Shown piece by piece: positions 1 through 11,970 of a stretch of DNA of 64,000 bases. The stretch spans positions 121,144,640 through 121,208,639 of the forward strand of contig NC_081410.1 of assembly GCF_030272615.1 (NCBI RefSeq), read 5' to 3'. The position numbers and the translations under genes are program-made. This stretch comes from Cryptomeria japonica (lineage: Eukaryota > Streptophyta > Pinopsida > Cupressales > Cupressaceae). How positions within the stretch are numbered: position 1 is the first letter of the stretch; every line of letters begins with the position of its first letter. Under the pieces are notes generated by a model, which was given only the letters and a program-made list of their open reading frames with translations, ran no database searches and had not been told where the DNA came from.

Positions 1-2548
1 ACTCAACATAATGGTTTTGTCCCTGGTAGACAGATTCTGGATTCTATCATTGCTGTTCATGAGAATATTCATTCTTTAACTGCTGCTAAAAATAGGGCTT
101 TTTTCTTAATTTGGACATGTCTAAGGCCAATGCCAGAGTGAATTGGCAATTCCTTTTCTGAATTATGAAAGCTTTTGGGTTTGGGGAAAAGGTGATTCAA
201 CTTTGTTCTCAGTTGACTGGAACTTCTACCTCTGTTGTTACTATTAATGGATCCCCTTCCAGTTTCTTCAAAAGTTCTAGAGGTCTAAGATAGGGGATCC
301 CATCTCTCCTATCTTGTTTACTATCCTGGCTGAAAGTTTGGGTAGATTTATTATGAGAAATGTGGAAGAAGGGAAACTCAAAGGCCTTAAACCTTCATCT
401 TCCAACATAACCTGTACTCATGAACAATTTGTTGATGATTCAATCACTATGGAAGAAACTACCATAAGGGAAGCGAGAAACATGAAGAGTGTTATGGATT
501 CCTATGAAGCTGCTTCTGGTCAAAAAATAAATTGGGATAAGAGTTCTTTGTTCTTCATCAATACCCCGGTGGATAGACAAAGAAGGATCGAAAGAATCCT
601 TGGATGCAAAATTGTTGAGTTTCCTTCAACCTATCTGGGTCTTCCTCTGTGCTTAAAGCCTTCGGAGAATTTCTGGATGAAGTTGGTTGATAGATTCAAT
701 TCCAAACTAGTTGGATAGAAAGGAGACCTCCTTAGCCAAGTGGGTAAGGTGATGTTGCTTAAAGCTACCCTTCAAAATTTGCCCATCTATGCCCTTAGTC
801 TATTCAAAATCCCCAGAAAGTTTGCGGAGGCAATTGAAAGAATTCAAAAACAATTCTTATGATCGGGAGTGGAAGATAACAATAGAATCCCCCTTATTGC
901 TTGGGATAATATTTGTACTCCTAAGGATTTTGGGGGTTTGGGGTTAAGGAACATTATAACTATGAATAATGCCTTGTTAGCTAAACAAATTTGGAGAATG
1001 AAAGGGGAGGAAAAGGAATGAAATTTAATTTGGAAAAAGAAATACCTTTACATGCAACCATCTGAGGAATAATTTATGGAAAATTATTTTTTTGTGGAAG
1101 GCTCTGCAATTTGGAATGTAGTTCAAATGACTAAAGCTTGGGCTGTAGCTGGAAGAAAGTGGAAATTGGCGAATGGGAGAATTATTAGATTCTGGGAGGA
1201 TAGATGGCTTATGGATAAACCACTGGAGGACATCCCCATCCTTAAGGAATGGAAAGACTAGTTCAAAAGCATGTATGGAGTCTTTGTTAGAGACTACTGG
1301 AGAAATGGGAAGTGGATTGAGTTCAGCCAACTTTGTTCGAGATTACATTTTTTAGAGATCTTTCTTTCATCTAAATTTTTTATGGATAATTCTGAGGATT
1401 GTTTGATTTGGAGGGAAACTTCTAATGGGAAATATTTTGTGTCTTCAGCGGTGTCTATCCACAACAAAGTTTCGAAAGAGATCCCTTTGTGGGCTAAAGT
1501 GTGGATAAAGAAGTTGACGCCCAAAATTAAATCTTCTTTTGGATTTTTATCCAAAATAAGGTGCTAACTCTTGATAATCTCCATAAGCGTGGATTTGTTT
1601 TTCCTAACAGGTATTCTCTTTGCTGCAGGGAGGAGGAGTCTGCTTGTCATATCCTCTACCAGTGTATTTTCAGTCAGGAAATTTGGAATATTATTTTAGT
1701 AGGTGGAAGTTGAGTTGGGTTTTCCTGAACTCTCTGGAAGAGTTTTGGCAACAATGGTATTGCCCTAGTTCCAATTCAAACAATGTTGAGCTTTGGAAAC
1801 TTACTCTCCCTAATGTCATATGGAACATCTGGAAGGAGCGCAACATGATTTTTAGGGATAAAAGTGCGAACCTTGAAGTGGTGGTGGATAAAATCTATAG
1901 AGGGATCTTTGAATGTTTAAATGGAATTGATAATGGTTTAGCTGCTAAAGAAGACTTTAATGAAAGATGGAACCTCTCCAATAACAGGATCGGTAAGGAT
2001 AAGGGTAGGGATGGTCTTTTCTAGTGCTTTCCTCCTCAGGGATGGATTAAGGTCAAATTTGATGGGGCTTCTAAGGGGAACCCAGGGAAAGCTGGTTATG
2101 GGGGCATTGTCAGGAATTTTGCTGGAAGTTGTCTTGCGGTTGTTGCTGGCCCTTTGGATAACCAAACTAGTCATTATGTTGAAGCCTCAATGACTTTGAA
2201 TACTTTGATTATAGCAAAAAATCTCAATCATGATAATCTATGGTTGGAGGGAGACTCACTTAACATTATTAAATGCCTTAAGGAGAAATTGAGCCTTCAT
2301 GGACTATAGAAAATATTATTTTTAAAGCTAGAGAAATTATTTCTAGCTTTAAATCTATTATCATTGAACATGCCTTCAGAGAAAAAAATGTTGTCGTAGA
2401 TGGTCTAGCGAACCTTGGCGTAATTTATGAAGCTCAAAGTATATGGAATGGGGAAGTTAATATTGATTTTAATATTAAAGAACTCATCAGAAAGGACAGA
2501 TTTATGGGGAAAGATGGATCACACGTTAATCATGAAAGTAATGAGTAA
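1..2548 (+). pseudogene. Plant LINE (L1-like) ORF2 remnant: reverse transcriptase, connection region and RNase H
   Basis: This is the 3' part of a non-LTR retrotransposon polyprotein that copies its RNA at the genomic target. The first bases encode the LINE RT signature NGFVPGRQILDSI. Near 430 an FVDD motif stands where plant LINE RTs usually have FADD, the catalytic aspartates. The YLGLPL motif of LINE RTs follows near 630-650. The stretch 720-2000 carries the connection and zinc-finger region in several frames. At about 2040-2400 an RNase H domain begins with KFDGASKGNPGKAGYGG, and its LEGDSLNII block is near 2250. The ORF ends at TAA 2546-2548. The frame is broken by stops (for example near 280, where the RQGDP motif has lost a base) and by indels, so it is dead. 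The 5' part, including ORF1, lies outside the window. The family call is firm; the exact clade is not determined. Confidence 0.9.
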
Positions 2549-4233
2549 TCTTCAAAATTTTAGAAAGGTGATGATGACACGTCAGAAGGGCAGAGTCCTA
2601 ATCAAGAATATTAATTTTCCGCTCACTTTGTGGGTATGCATTTTCAAAAAGTCGAGTGTCATTTGGAAGAAAGCTCTAAAGTTGCAGAAGCAGAGAAATT
2701 GTAAAACGAAATCTAAAATGGGGGGGGATCTAAGAAGAGAGGAACCTGATAATATCTCCAGCTGGCGGTAGATGCCTAAGGTTTGGACAAAGCTGGAGAA
2801 AGGATTCATGACGAATTTCATGGAAAAGTTGGTCGACTATGATAAAGGCAGAGTTAACCTAGCGGTCACCAAAGTTACTGAAAACTGGATAAATGGCTCC
2901 TTCAAAATTCATGGTGATAGGTTTAAGTTGGATGCAGACCTAAAAGTGTCTAATAATGTAGTTAATCTTTTTCTGCGTAAAGAGAAGGAGAGAGCGAAAC
3001 TAGGAAAAGCCACGGGGGGTATTATGATGCTTCCAATATCAAGAAAATCTGGGGTTGTGTGCTTAATGCAATTATGAAATATATTACTGTGGAGGGTCGT
3101 TTTACCAAGGTCCACACATACCATTTTGTGCTTTTAAATTATTTTAGACATGAGAAGAGGATTTCTCTTCCCTATTACCTCTTTAGGTCTTTGTCGCGGT
3201 CTCTGAATAAGCATAGCAAGAACCCTTCTTCGCCCATGCTTCATTACGACCTTATTTTGCTCATTTATGAGCATTGCAAGATTCTGGCTATCCAGGAAAA
3301 CAAGAGATTGTTAGTGTCACCGGGGAAAGGAAAGAGGAAGATGGAGGAACGTGGGCCTAGCAAGGATGAGTTGACACAGAGCAAAAAGGGTAAAAAAGCC
3401 ACCGTGGAGAAAATTCAAGAGGACATGGGTAATCAAAAGGATATGGAGATTGATTTTGAGGACATGAGAAAAGATGGAAGCGAGATGGAGACCGATGAGT
3501 CTGATAGAGAGGAGAGCTAGAAAGAAGAGGAAGGAGGACCGAAGGATGTTTCTGATTAGAATAGCCCTACCCACAGTGTGAGTATAGGTAATGTTAACAG
3601 CCAGCCAATGGAGGAGTAGGACAATCAGATTTATGAGGAAAGGGAAATGGAAACTGAGCAGGAGAAGGATAAGGAGAAATCGAGCAAGGATCAGGATAAA
3701 GATGGAGATGGGATTATTCTGGATAAACTCAAAAACCAGTCCAAGGCTCGAATGGGTTTTGACAGGTGGGTTTATGAAGGAATCAAGAATCGAGAAAAAA
3801 TTGATAAGCAGCAGGAAGAGAAGGGAAATAAAGATGAAAGTAACCAGAGCAGTGGAAAAATGGTATGGAGGAAAAAGTGGAGAAGCTGGAAGCTCAGATT
3901 AGTAAATTGGAGGAAGGAAAAACAACCATGAAATTTTTTTTGGTAATGATTCTGGATATCCTTACCTCTATGACTAAGAATTTAGAGGAAATTACCAAGT
4001 TCCTTGATGGCTCCAGCACTTCCAAACCTGTTGTGGACCTAGATATTGATGAGGATGCTATTGAGGCAGGGACAGTGGAAAGTGCTCTTGGTGGTGTGGC
4101 AAAAAGAACAAGGGCAAGTATGAAAAAAGTTGCTTTGGCCTCTTCCAAGGATATCCGTATGCTCAGGGATAATATTAAAGATTTGCAAGGGATTAGCGGA
4201 AATTTGGCTAATGCCCTTAAAAACATTAAGTAA
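2532..4233 (+). pseudogene. Third ORF of the LINE: uncharacterised domain, acidic linker and coiled coil
   Basis: An ORF starting at ATG 2532 or 2541 overlaps the ORF2 stop (the bases ATGAGTAA share the junction), which suggests stop-restart translation. It runs to TAA at 4231-4233. One in-frame TAG lies just before 2772, with frameshifts near 3012 and 3860 and two stops near 3520-3620. The N-terminal part has NWINGSFKIHG, then IMKYITVEGRF, then HFVLLNYFRHEKRISLPYYL. These line up in order with IMKYITCEGRY and HFKFLSHLHHDRRVNVPNFL in the extra ORF of element D at 43420-45807. A Lys/Glu-rich linker (about 3330-3860) and a probable coiled coil (MEEKVEKLEAQISKLEEG, about 3865-3925) follow, the same order as in D. 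The function is unknown. It may match the Pfam family described as a putative plant transposon protein; that is a guess from memory. It lies between RNase H and the LINE tail, so it looks like part of this LINE. Confidence 0.7.
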
Positions 4234-4440
4234 TTTGTTTTTTTGTCTTTTTTCTATTATGGTTGGATGTTGCTGGTTTTGTTGGGCTTTTATGCTGATT
4301 TTTGCTCAGAACTGTGCTGGTTTTTTGGCAGAATGCCTTTTCTTGTTTATTAATGCTATTATCTTTTAAGGATCTTTTGTAAAGGGTTTTGGGATCCCTT
4401 CAAAACCTGTTTTTCCCGTAATAAAAAACAAATTATTCCA
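4234..4440 (+). mobile_element. LINE 3' untranslated region and short A-rich tail
   Basis: T-rich sequence after the third ORF leads to a 3' end with GGGATCCC and CCCGTAATAAAAAAC near 4390-4430, the usual style of plant LINE 3' ends. The A-rich tail is short and degraded. The LINE is therefore taken to end near 4435. No target-site duplication can be tested because the 5' end is outside the window. Confidence 0.6.
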
Positions 4441-5342
4441 AATTGTCGGGAAGGGAAATAATGGATAAAAATATAAAAAATAGAAGTTCTATAAGTATAC
4501 TTGTACCTTTCAAATACGTAACTGAATATTTTAATCTTCTAGCTTAAAAGTTCTCAGGCATAAACATAATCAAAGATCTTGTCCCTCTAAAATTGAGTAG
4601 GAAAAATCCAAAGCAAAGTTTTTTACTTAAGAAGTTTCAAGCATTTTCATGGTCAAAGATCAAGTTGAGTTGAGACAACATCGGTTAAATTTAGAACAGG
4701 GAGTAGGTTAAATGAGCAATAATAATAAGAAAATAAATAAAAATCATCATAATCTATTAATATAATATTTGGTTTGAATTCAATATTTTTTTAAGAAATG
4801 TAGTTATTTGGATAAGGGAATTTGTCTTTGATGAAGTCTATTAAATCTTATTAGTAAAATATTTTATCATTTTAAATATTTTCTTTTTAATTTCTTATTT
4901 TACTTCCTTCAAACATTTTATCTCTTTGATAAACAACAATCTAGATATACCTCTTTAAGCTAGAATATATATCTTCATATGCTTATGTGTTGATGCCACG
5001 TGTTGATCGAGCAGAAGTTGTGAAAGGCTCTCGGCCTAAGTTTTTCTCTAATGGCACGCAAAGCCACCACTTGTCTATGCCACATGTTAGATTTTTGGGA
5101 GGCGTAATTTCTAAAAAATGTTTGATATTGCCACATGTTGCCTTTCACGGATTTCAAAAATTTGAAAGGAAATAAAGTGAAAGAAGCCCCACGATTCTAC
5201 CATGTGTCTAGAATAGGTTTTCAAATTCGTTAGCAAGTGCTTATGGAACCGAAGGCTATCATCTTGCAGCAAGTTGAAGAGGTTTTTCCTGAGGAAATAA
5301 GATAACACCATCTATCAAAGGGCTACTTGTCCACGAAATCAG
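4441..5342. other. AT-rich intergenic sequence, no gene seen
   Basis: No coding similarity was recognised. The sequence is AT-rich. Three short TGCCAC(A/G)TGTT-like stretches occur between 4990 and 5140. They may belong to an LTR or upstream part of the integrase-bearing fragment that follows, but no RT was found between here and 5343. Confidence 0.5.
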
Positions 5343-6190
5343 ATGATTAATCTTGTATCTAGCTTGGAACACAAATGGATATCGACTGCGACTGATTATT
5401 TCACCAGATGGTCAGAGGTTGTTCCTTTGAAGAATGCTACAAAATCTGAAATCATAAACTTCCTTGAAGAATTGGTGAGAAGGTTTGGGGCACCTAAGAT
5501 TGTCATCTTAGATAATGCAAGGGCATTTGTGGTCTCCAAAGTGATAGAATTCGTATTGTCACATGGGATCTTCCTCAAAACTTCCTCAAATTACTATCTG
5601 CAAGGAAACGAGCTAGTTGAATCAACATATAAGAATATGATCAAACTAATTAAAAGGATGTGCTTAGAACATCATAAGGATTGGTATAAGCACGTAAGGA
5701 TAGACTTGTGGGCGTATCGAATCACTCCAAAGTAAGTACTGAAAACAACCCTATACGAGCTTGTATATGGAAAAGAAGTGGTAATGCCTATCTCCATCAA
5801 GATCACTGTGCTACAACTAATTAGTTCTCTAGAAGTAGAGAAAGACAATGGCATGAAAGTTAGACTTGTTGAGTTGATGAAATTTCAAGAAAAGAGAGAG
5901 AAGTCTTTTGATGCTCTATTAAATCACCAAGTTATCAAACATTGGTTGGATAAGAAGTCATCAGACTTGGGTTACAAGGTGGGAGACTTGGCATTAAAAT
6001 ATGATGAGCACGCTTCCAAGCTAGGTCAAACACTCTAAGTTTGATGCTCTGTGGGGGGTCCTTTCCGCATCATTAAATGTAAAGAGTAATTCCTTTAAAT
6101 TAGAAGACATGGAGGGTAATACTCACGATATTTTCATCAACAAAATCTGGATCTCAAGCATTTTCATTAAAGGCCTCAGCCTCTTTGGGA
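5343..6190 (+). pseudogene. Ty3-type integrase fragment
   Basis: The catalytic core of a Ty3/gypsy integrase, which inserts retrotransposon DNA. The first Asp is in ATDYFTRWSEVVPL, the second in ILDNARAF, and the Glu in ELVESTYKN, so the D-D-E triad is still readable. After a stop near 5733 the frame continues into a C-terminal part with ELVYGKEVVMPIS and a GYKVGDLALKYD block near 5960-6000. The sequence is clearly different from the integrases of elements A, B and D, so this is another Ty3 lineage. No RT, protease or gag was found upstream, so it is a truncated copy. The end is approximate. Confidence 0.8.
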
Positions 6191-6579
6191 TTGTAAGTAT
6201 TAGTTAGGTTTGCTTTCTATTACGTGGTTCTCTTTTCAATAAGTACCATGTGGTACGTCTTGCTAGGTGTCAGTCATAAATTTTGCCAATAGTGTCCCCC
6301 TTTATTCAAATAAATAAGTGAATTGACCATTATCTCTCCTTCCTATTTGGCAGCATAGTCAGTTGGTCATACAAATGCATTTAATTGAGGCATTTTTACC
6401 AAAAAGGTGATGGTTACTTAGAATTATACACAGAAGAGGCAATTATCCTTACTTGCTTTTGATCTCTTGCATGCACAAAGTTGAGAAATAAACCAGTATA
6501 TAAAATTGAAGATTAAAGAAGCAGAGTGTATCAAAATTTCATAGTTGAACGATAACAACCTTGAATTTTTTGTTTCCTA

Positions 6580-7540
6580 TTGTCACAGTCTTCAGCTCTG
6601 AAGTTCAGAATGGCTTCACCTCCTTATGTAAATGTTTTTACAAACTCTTCATATGCATCGACTCCCATGCCCACGAAGGTCCAATTGAAGGGGACTAAGT
6701 CTTTAGGTCATGTGAAGCATAAAGGTACGGTTAACTCATCTCTAGTCAATGATTACACAGACAACTTAGCAGACTCAAGACTTGGAAGTAATCCCAAGAT
6801 TCTCAAAGAAGGTTCAAAAGAGAAAGAGAAGGGAAATCTGACTCAACAGGGATACAGATATGGTTCTTAGGTCTCCTACAATTTATACTTCTATTTGTCC
6901 ATCCATGCCCAAAATTGATACGAGCTTGCGTAGCAAATTATTCCCCGCAAACAAGGACTATCCAGGCAGGAGTGCTCAGTGTCATCATTAATGCACAAGC
7001 CATTAGAGAGATGTTATGCATTTCATCTAACATAAAAATGAAAAGTTTGGTTTCTTCAACAAAGAATTTGAGAAGGGTAATAATGTCATGGAGATTCCTA
7101 GATTTCCCATGCCTAGGGATTCTTTCTTGCAGGACATACAAGATGCCTTCACTATGATAATGTTTATTTATGACAAGCGATGAACAGGTGGAAGAGTCCC
7201 ATGTAGCCTTAAGGTACAAGATTCAAACTTACAGAGCTAGATTTTGGATGGATTTTTTAGACATTATTGCAGAAAACATGATAGAACAGTTACAAGGATT
7301 GGGAACCGAGTCCGTATTCAGGTACTCCTCTTTCTTAGCTCATATGATACTTTATCAAAATGTTGATTTCTTTTACAGATATAGTCTCATCCAATCAGAT
7401 ACTATGAACACTTTGGGAGAAAGAAACCTTGTGACCATATGGACCCCAATCATGTCAATTACAAAAGACTATTATGCTTTCTCAGACCATTTCGTATGTC
7501 CTGTTCTCCGAGTTTCAACAACTACCCACTAGGCTTTCAG
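6580..7540 (+). pseudogene. Unrecognised coding-like region downstream of the integrase fragment
   Basis: Three open stretches (6580-6870, 6915-7157, 7170-7532) in different frames look like one broken ORF. The first is Ser/Lys-rich and low complexity. The third contains FWMDFLDIIAENMIEQL and a hydrophobic YSSFLAHMILYQNVDFFYRY segment, ending with a TTHQAF-like tail after a stop. No family is recognised. The position (sense strand, after integrase) is the same as that of the extra ORF in element D, and the length is similar to its N-terminal domain, but a sequence match is not convincing by eye. It may be an extra ORF of the same Ty3 element. Confidence 0.4.
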
Positions 7541-7741
7541 AGAAACAAATGCAGTGGATGACCCAAGTATCCCCACTTTGTGACTATTATCGTGGAACAA
7601 ATTTTACCGTGATTCACATGCATGGGTTATAATCCTAATTATAATGTAATTTTTTTTTGAAAACCTTATCGTATTCTCAAAATTATTTTAATTATTAAAA
7701 ATATTGAAAATAGTTTTCTTAAATAAAAGCTTATTTTAGTA

Positions 7742-8310
7742 TTGGGGATGTCCTCGTATTGCAATGGTTTTTGCCATCCTTGTTTAGAGGGAGATCTTGG
7801 GTTCACTTTACATGATGAAGAATGGTCAAAGGAAGCTTTGCACACGCTCAGGAGAGATGTTCACACTGCTCATTGGAGGAGGTGTTTGTCGGTCTTGGTA
7901 AGGTTGACGAACAAGATATTCGAGCATAACAGAGAGATAAGGTGGTGAGGCTAGAGCACAACTGAGAGATGAGGAGGTGGTGCAAGCTCACGTCGAACGA
8001 AGAAGGAAGTGGTGCAAGTGCATGTCAGAGAGATAAGGAGGTGACACTACCAGACAATGGAGAGATAAGGAGGCAATGCCAGCACGCTACAAAGAGATAA
8101 GGAGAATTTAGTGTCAAAATGAAGAGATAAGGAACAAAGTGGAGAGATAAGGATGAAGGAGAGATAATGAGTGGAGGATGGCAAAAAAATAGGTATAAGG
8201 GTGTTAATGTCAAACAACTTTGAGGATGAGGTCCCTCAAAAATGTGGCCTCACTGGTTCATAGCTCTAGTCAAAAGTGTTAACACCTTCGGCCTCTTACC
8301 GATAAAAAAA
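7742..8310 (+). mobile_element. Possible tRNA-headed SINE with internal repeats and A-tail
   Basis: The head at about 7745-7810 resembles a tRNA-derived polymerase III promoter: an A-box-like GCAATGGTTTTTGCC and a B-box-like CTTGGGTTCACTT. The block ends near 8302-8312 with CTCTTACCGAT followed by ten A. Between them, 7925-8170 holds eight copies of a GAGAGATAAGGA-like motif with irregular spacing. The B box is imperfect and no clear target duplication was found. The block could also be a fragment of an LTR element leader. Short ORFs here are not thought to be genes. Confidence 0.4.
7925..8170 (+). repeat. Dispersed GAGAGATAAGGA motif, eight copies
   Basis: Eight GAGAGAT(A/G)(A/T)GGA-like units, some beginning with A, are separated by 10-50 bases of unlike sequence, so this is not a simple tandem array. 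The style is the same as the element-specific motif clusters in elements A, B and C. Confidence 0.65.
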
Positions 8311-8519
8311 AAATCTCATTTCAATATTTTATTATCCTATTATCTAAATTCCATCTTGTTGTTAAAATATACAATAATATTTAAAATAGTATTTGTTCCT
8401 TTTTGAATTTCTAAAGACGGATGGGTGACCTCTTACATGTGAATTGTACATGCCTTTGACATAATTATATTAAAAATATAACTCTAATTGTTATTTTAAA
8501 TTTTTTTATCAAATATAAT

Positions 8520-10144
8520 TTTATCAATAATAAGAAAGTTTGCAGTTACATACACTAGCTTCAAAATTTACATCTCAAAATGGGCAAATCCTACCCTCCC
8601 TCCACCTACGAACAATCAGATAATCAAAATTTCTCCCAAATTATCTACCCACAAAATACATTGCAAAAAATGCAATGTCACAACAAATTTCATAGTCAAA
8701 ACCTACAAAAATTACATTCTCAAAATAAATAAAAAAGCCAACTCACTAGGCATGCTCCTCATTACCACGACCAACCCTTGTCTTTATCACATCGTCTCGT
8801 CTTTGCCTCCCCCCACGAGCTTTGTCCACCTACCACTCCTCTCCTTCTTGAGGCACAACCCTTGCGATTCCCATGTTGTCCATCTCTCCAATAATCCACC
8901 AATTTGAACTTGCGCTTTGCCAGGTCCATCATCTCCTGCAGAAAGCCCGAAGCTAGTACAAGTGCCAATCAGTATCATAGTCTTGAACCGCACGCCACCC
9001 TTCCAAAGCTTCGTGCCTCCTCGCATTCCTATCCTCAAGAGCGCGCCAAAGGATGAAAGGGTGCACATGTGGAGGATATCCTAGAACAACCACCCAATCA
9101 CCCAAAATAGTCACAAACCCTCAGCCTGGCTCTGCATATGCAAGGAGAGCGTCCAAACCCTGCCTCCATTCTGGTCTCACACACCTCTCCATAATTTGTT
9201 TCACCTCGTAGATGCTATCACATTCAATCCCCCAAGCACAGGAACATGAACAAAACATCTGTGTTCATGCAATATTTTTGATTATCCAGGATGAAATCAT
9301 AGCCAAGAACCAAAGACACGTGCAGAAGGAAAAATGGGTCGTTTGTAGTGAATACTATCTTCAGCCTCTCCAATGTGATTTTTCTCCAAAAGGCCATCTA
9401 TTGCTTTAAAGCCTTCAAGCTGAAATTTGCCTTCATTTTCTTGACAAAGATTTCACCTTGCACCAACTACACTTGTGAGGAGGCTATTCCTTTATATCAA
9501 TACAAAATCATGTGTGCACATCTGCCATGACAACCAAAGGTGGAAATAAAGATTGGAGTACGCAACCCAAATGAACCATAAATGCCCATCACCAAATTTC
9601 ACCACCTCGCTTCTCGCCTTCCTTCTTCCCTTCATAGTAACCACCAAAATGGAAGTGAGTAAATGCAAGGTTCTTACAACTCCAACTCACATCTTCGTCA
9701 CACCTCATCCCCCCACTTCCATAGCCAACTAATTTCCCTCTTGACACACATACAAGATTTTGAAATTTTTGGAACCTTCTAATTTTGTTTTGATGATTCG
9801 AACAAATTTATCCAACTTCCATACATTTGCTTCTCCATTATCAATTGCATTGATTACTATATGAGAATCCCCTTCCAAATGTAATTGTTCAGTCCCGAGT
9901 CTTTTCGCCAAATCCACCGCCAACACAGCTGCCTATATCTTTGCCTCATTTTTTGTTCCTATCTCCAATTGCTTCGAGTCAATTACAAGTATGTTTCCTT
10001 CTGAGTCATGAGCTATGAATCCAGCTCCTGAGGGACCAGGGTTCCCTTTTGAAGCTCCATCAAAGTTTACCTTCACCCACCTCGGTTCCAATTTAGTCCA
10101 TTCAACTCCCTCTCTTCTTGTCCTAGGATCAACCCTAGACTACC
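8520..10144 (-). pseudogene. Second LINE, 3' part: RNase H and downstream coding-like region
   Basis: On the minus strand, about 10115 down to 9726 encodes a plant LINE RNase H domain: VNFDGASKGNPGPSGAG, then LAVDLAKRLG, HLEGDSHIVINAI and a stop after YVCQEGN. One stop interrupts it near 9930. Downstream, about 9100-8750, another stretch reads as protein with few breaks (for example PFILWRALEDRNARRHEAL, then EMMDLAKRKFKLVDYW). It ends near a stop at about 8750, followed by AT-rich sequence to about 8520 that may be the 3' UTR. The RT part is absent because the LTR of element C begins at 10145, inside the LINE just upstream of RNase H. The polarity and RNase H call are firm; the status of the downstream stretch is not. 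Confidence 0.8.
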
Positions 10145-11221
10145 TATAGACACAAAAAATGTCATTTTCATCATGTACTAATTATTCATCCTAATTAATT
10201 AACTAATTCTTTAATTATTTAATTAAGATAATTATTATTCTAAACCGAATCAATCATCATTCTTCATCTTATTAATTATTCAATTTCTATTCCTTAATTA
10301 ATTAATCAGTTAACCCCTTTCTCAAATATTAACTAAATATTTATTATTTAATTAATTACGATTAATTCCCTTAATTAAATAATCTTTATTATTTAATTAA
10401 TCACATTTCTAATGTTTAAATAATTTAAATTAATTAATTTATTCCTCAAATTCCCCAAATTCAAATTTCAATTAATTTCATCTAATTCCAAATCATCAAA
10501 TTCACATTTCACCAAATCTAAATTTCAGTTAATTTCATGTGCGTTTCAGCATTCGAAAGTCCAAATACAAATCCAAATTGAAAATGAAAATCAAATTCAA
10601 TTCCAAAGTCCTACAACACATGTTGAAATCATAACTGATTGATTAAATCAGTTAACTCAGTTAACTCTTCAATCACCCCTTTTCACTCCAAATCACCTTT
10701 TCTGCCTGATCAATCAATCCACTTATCCCTCCAATCAATTTAGTCTTCTAATCCATCTATTCAGTCAACTAGGTAGTCTATTCAGTCTATTGTTTAATCA
10801 ATTGAATTCTCTCTCCAATAAATCTATTGAGTTAACAAATCAATCATGACTAGTTCACTGATCAATCAGTCTCAGTTGACTATCAATCAGGACTTGAGTT
10901 CAAATCCTTACTCCTTATGTGTTGAAAATCTATATAAACAACATCATTTTCATGAATCAATCTAGAATCACAGTCTTTAATAAAATTGTCTATCTTATGC
11001 AGGAATTTCAGTGCAATACTTGAGAGCCAATCAACCAATTATGGAGAAGAGCAATGGAAGCTTTGTTACATCAATTGAGGGAGTTTAAATTAGTTTCTTT
11101 CATTATTCAATTGATTTAGCATTATTTCATTGTCATTTAGGAGTTAATTGTAATTGGAATTAGAGTTGTGATTCACTCTTTGACATCTAATTATCTTTAT
11201 GCTTAATTTACCCCTAAAACA
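10145..11221 (+). repeat. 5' LTR of element C
   Basis: About 1077 bases, from TATAGACAC (the second base of the TG is changed) to AAAACA. The first part is very AT-rich, with repeated TTAATTAATTA-type palindromic stretches (10180-10450), as in the LTRs of A and B. A TATA box lies at 10931. The partner LTR is not in the window, so the boundaries rest on the shared start, the final CA and the primer-like sequence that follows. Confidence 0.65.
10931..10938 (+). promoter_or_regulatory. TATA box in the LTR of element C
   Basis: TATATAAA lies about 290 bases before the LTR end, a normal place for the start of LTR transcription. Confidence 0.5.
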
Positions 11222-11222
11222 A

Positions 11223-11240
11223 TGGTGAACCCAACGTGAA
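11223..11240 (+). other. Primer-binding-site-like sequence of element C
   Basis: TGGTGAACCCAACGTGAA begins one base after the LTR end. It starts with TGG, as any tRNA 3' CCA complement must. The rest only loosely resembles the tRNA-Lys complement used by A, so the tRNA is not assigned. Confidence 0.45.
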
Positions 11241-11279
11241 CTAGCTTTTGGATCTGTTTTTCTCGTAACTTGCAGGTTT

Positions 11280-11970
11280 GTACGAAACAGGAAAATATGA
11301 TGCACAATTGTATTGACATAAATTTGCATTGGTCCATTTTTATGTGCAATTGTCATCATATTAGTTTGCAATTGTAGTCATTTTGATTCACAATTGTTAA
11401 TTCTGATTCACAATTGTAGGAATAGGTCAAAACTTCGCTTTTGTTTGTTGTTTCTACTTTTGTGACATTTGCGCTGCTAACCTAGAAAAATCTTGCAATT
11501 CTAGAAAAATAATTTGTTATGCATAAAATGTTCCTAACCCAATGACAGGAAGGGTGACATTCAAAATTTCAAGTGCCAGAAGAAGAAAAGAGAATAGAAG
11601 ACAACAAAAAGCCTATCAGAGTCTTTTGAAGGTAGAAAGGAAGATCCAACAAATCAAAGAAGAAGAAGCCATAACCCGACACCACAAGAATATACATAGA
11701 TTCCTTACTAAATTCGATTTCTTTGACGATATTGAAGTAATGGCCCAAGTCATCTGGAGTGATCTGCTTGCAAACTGATTTACCTCTTCTATCTTCTGTC
11801 TTTTTCATTTTGTGTTTGAGTAATTCGCAATTGTTCAAATTTCTATTCACACTTGTGCAGACAGAAATTCACAATCTTGTTATTAGAAATTCGCAATTGT
11901 CTCGACATAAGTTCGCATTTGTAGTTAAATTAGTTCGCAATTGTGTAGTAGTTGATGCACAATTGTTAGG
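11280..11970 (+). repeat. Dispersed CGCAATTGT motif clusters in the leader of element C
   Basis: Two clusters (about 11290-11420 and 11820-11970) carry twelve or so variants of (T/A)TTC(G/A)CAATTGT, such as TTCGCAATTGT, TGCACAATTGT and TTCACAATTGT, separated by unlike sequence. They flank a small ORF. Element A has a GCGCTAA motif and element B an ACACAGACGCG motif in comparable leader positions. Confidence 0.75.
11542..11778 (+). CDS. Small leader ORF of element C, unknown
   Basis: A 78-residue ORF starting with ATG, between the two motif clusters in the leader. The product is strongly basic in its first half (SSARRRKENRRQQK), followed by a Glu/Lys stretch that could form a short coiled coil. 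No family is recognised, and no equivalent was seen in A or B. It may be an upstream ORF, a relic of a captured exon, or chance. Confidence 0.3.
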   Translation: MTGRVTFKISSARRRKENRRQQKAYQSLLKVERKIQQIKEEEAITRHHKNIHRFLTKFDFFDDIEVMAQVIWSDLLAN

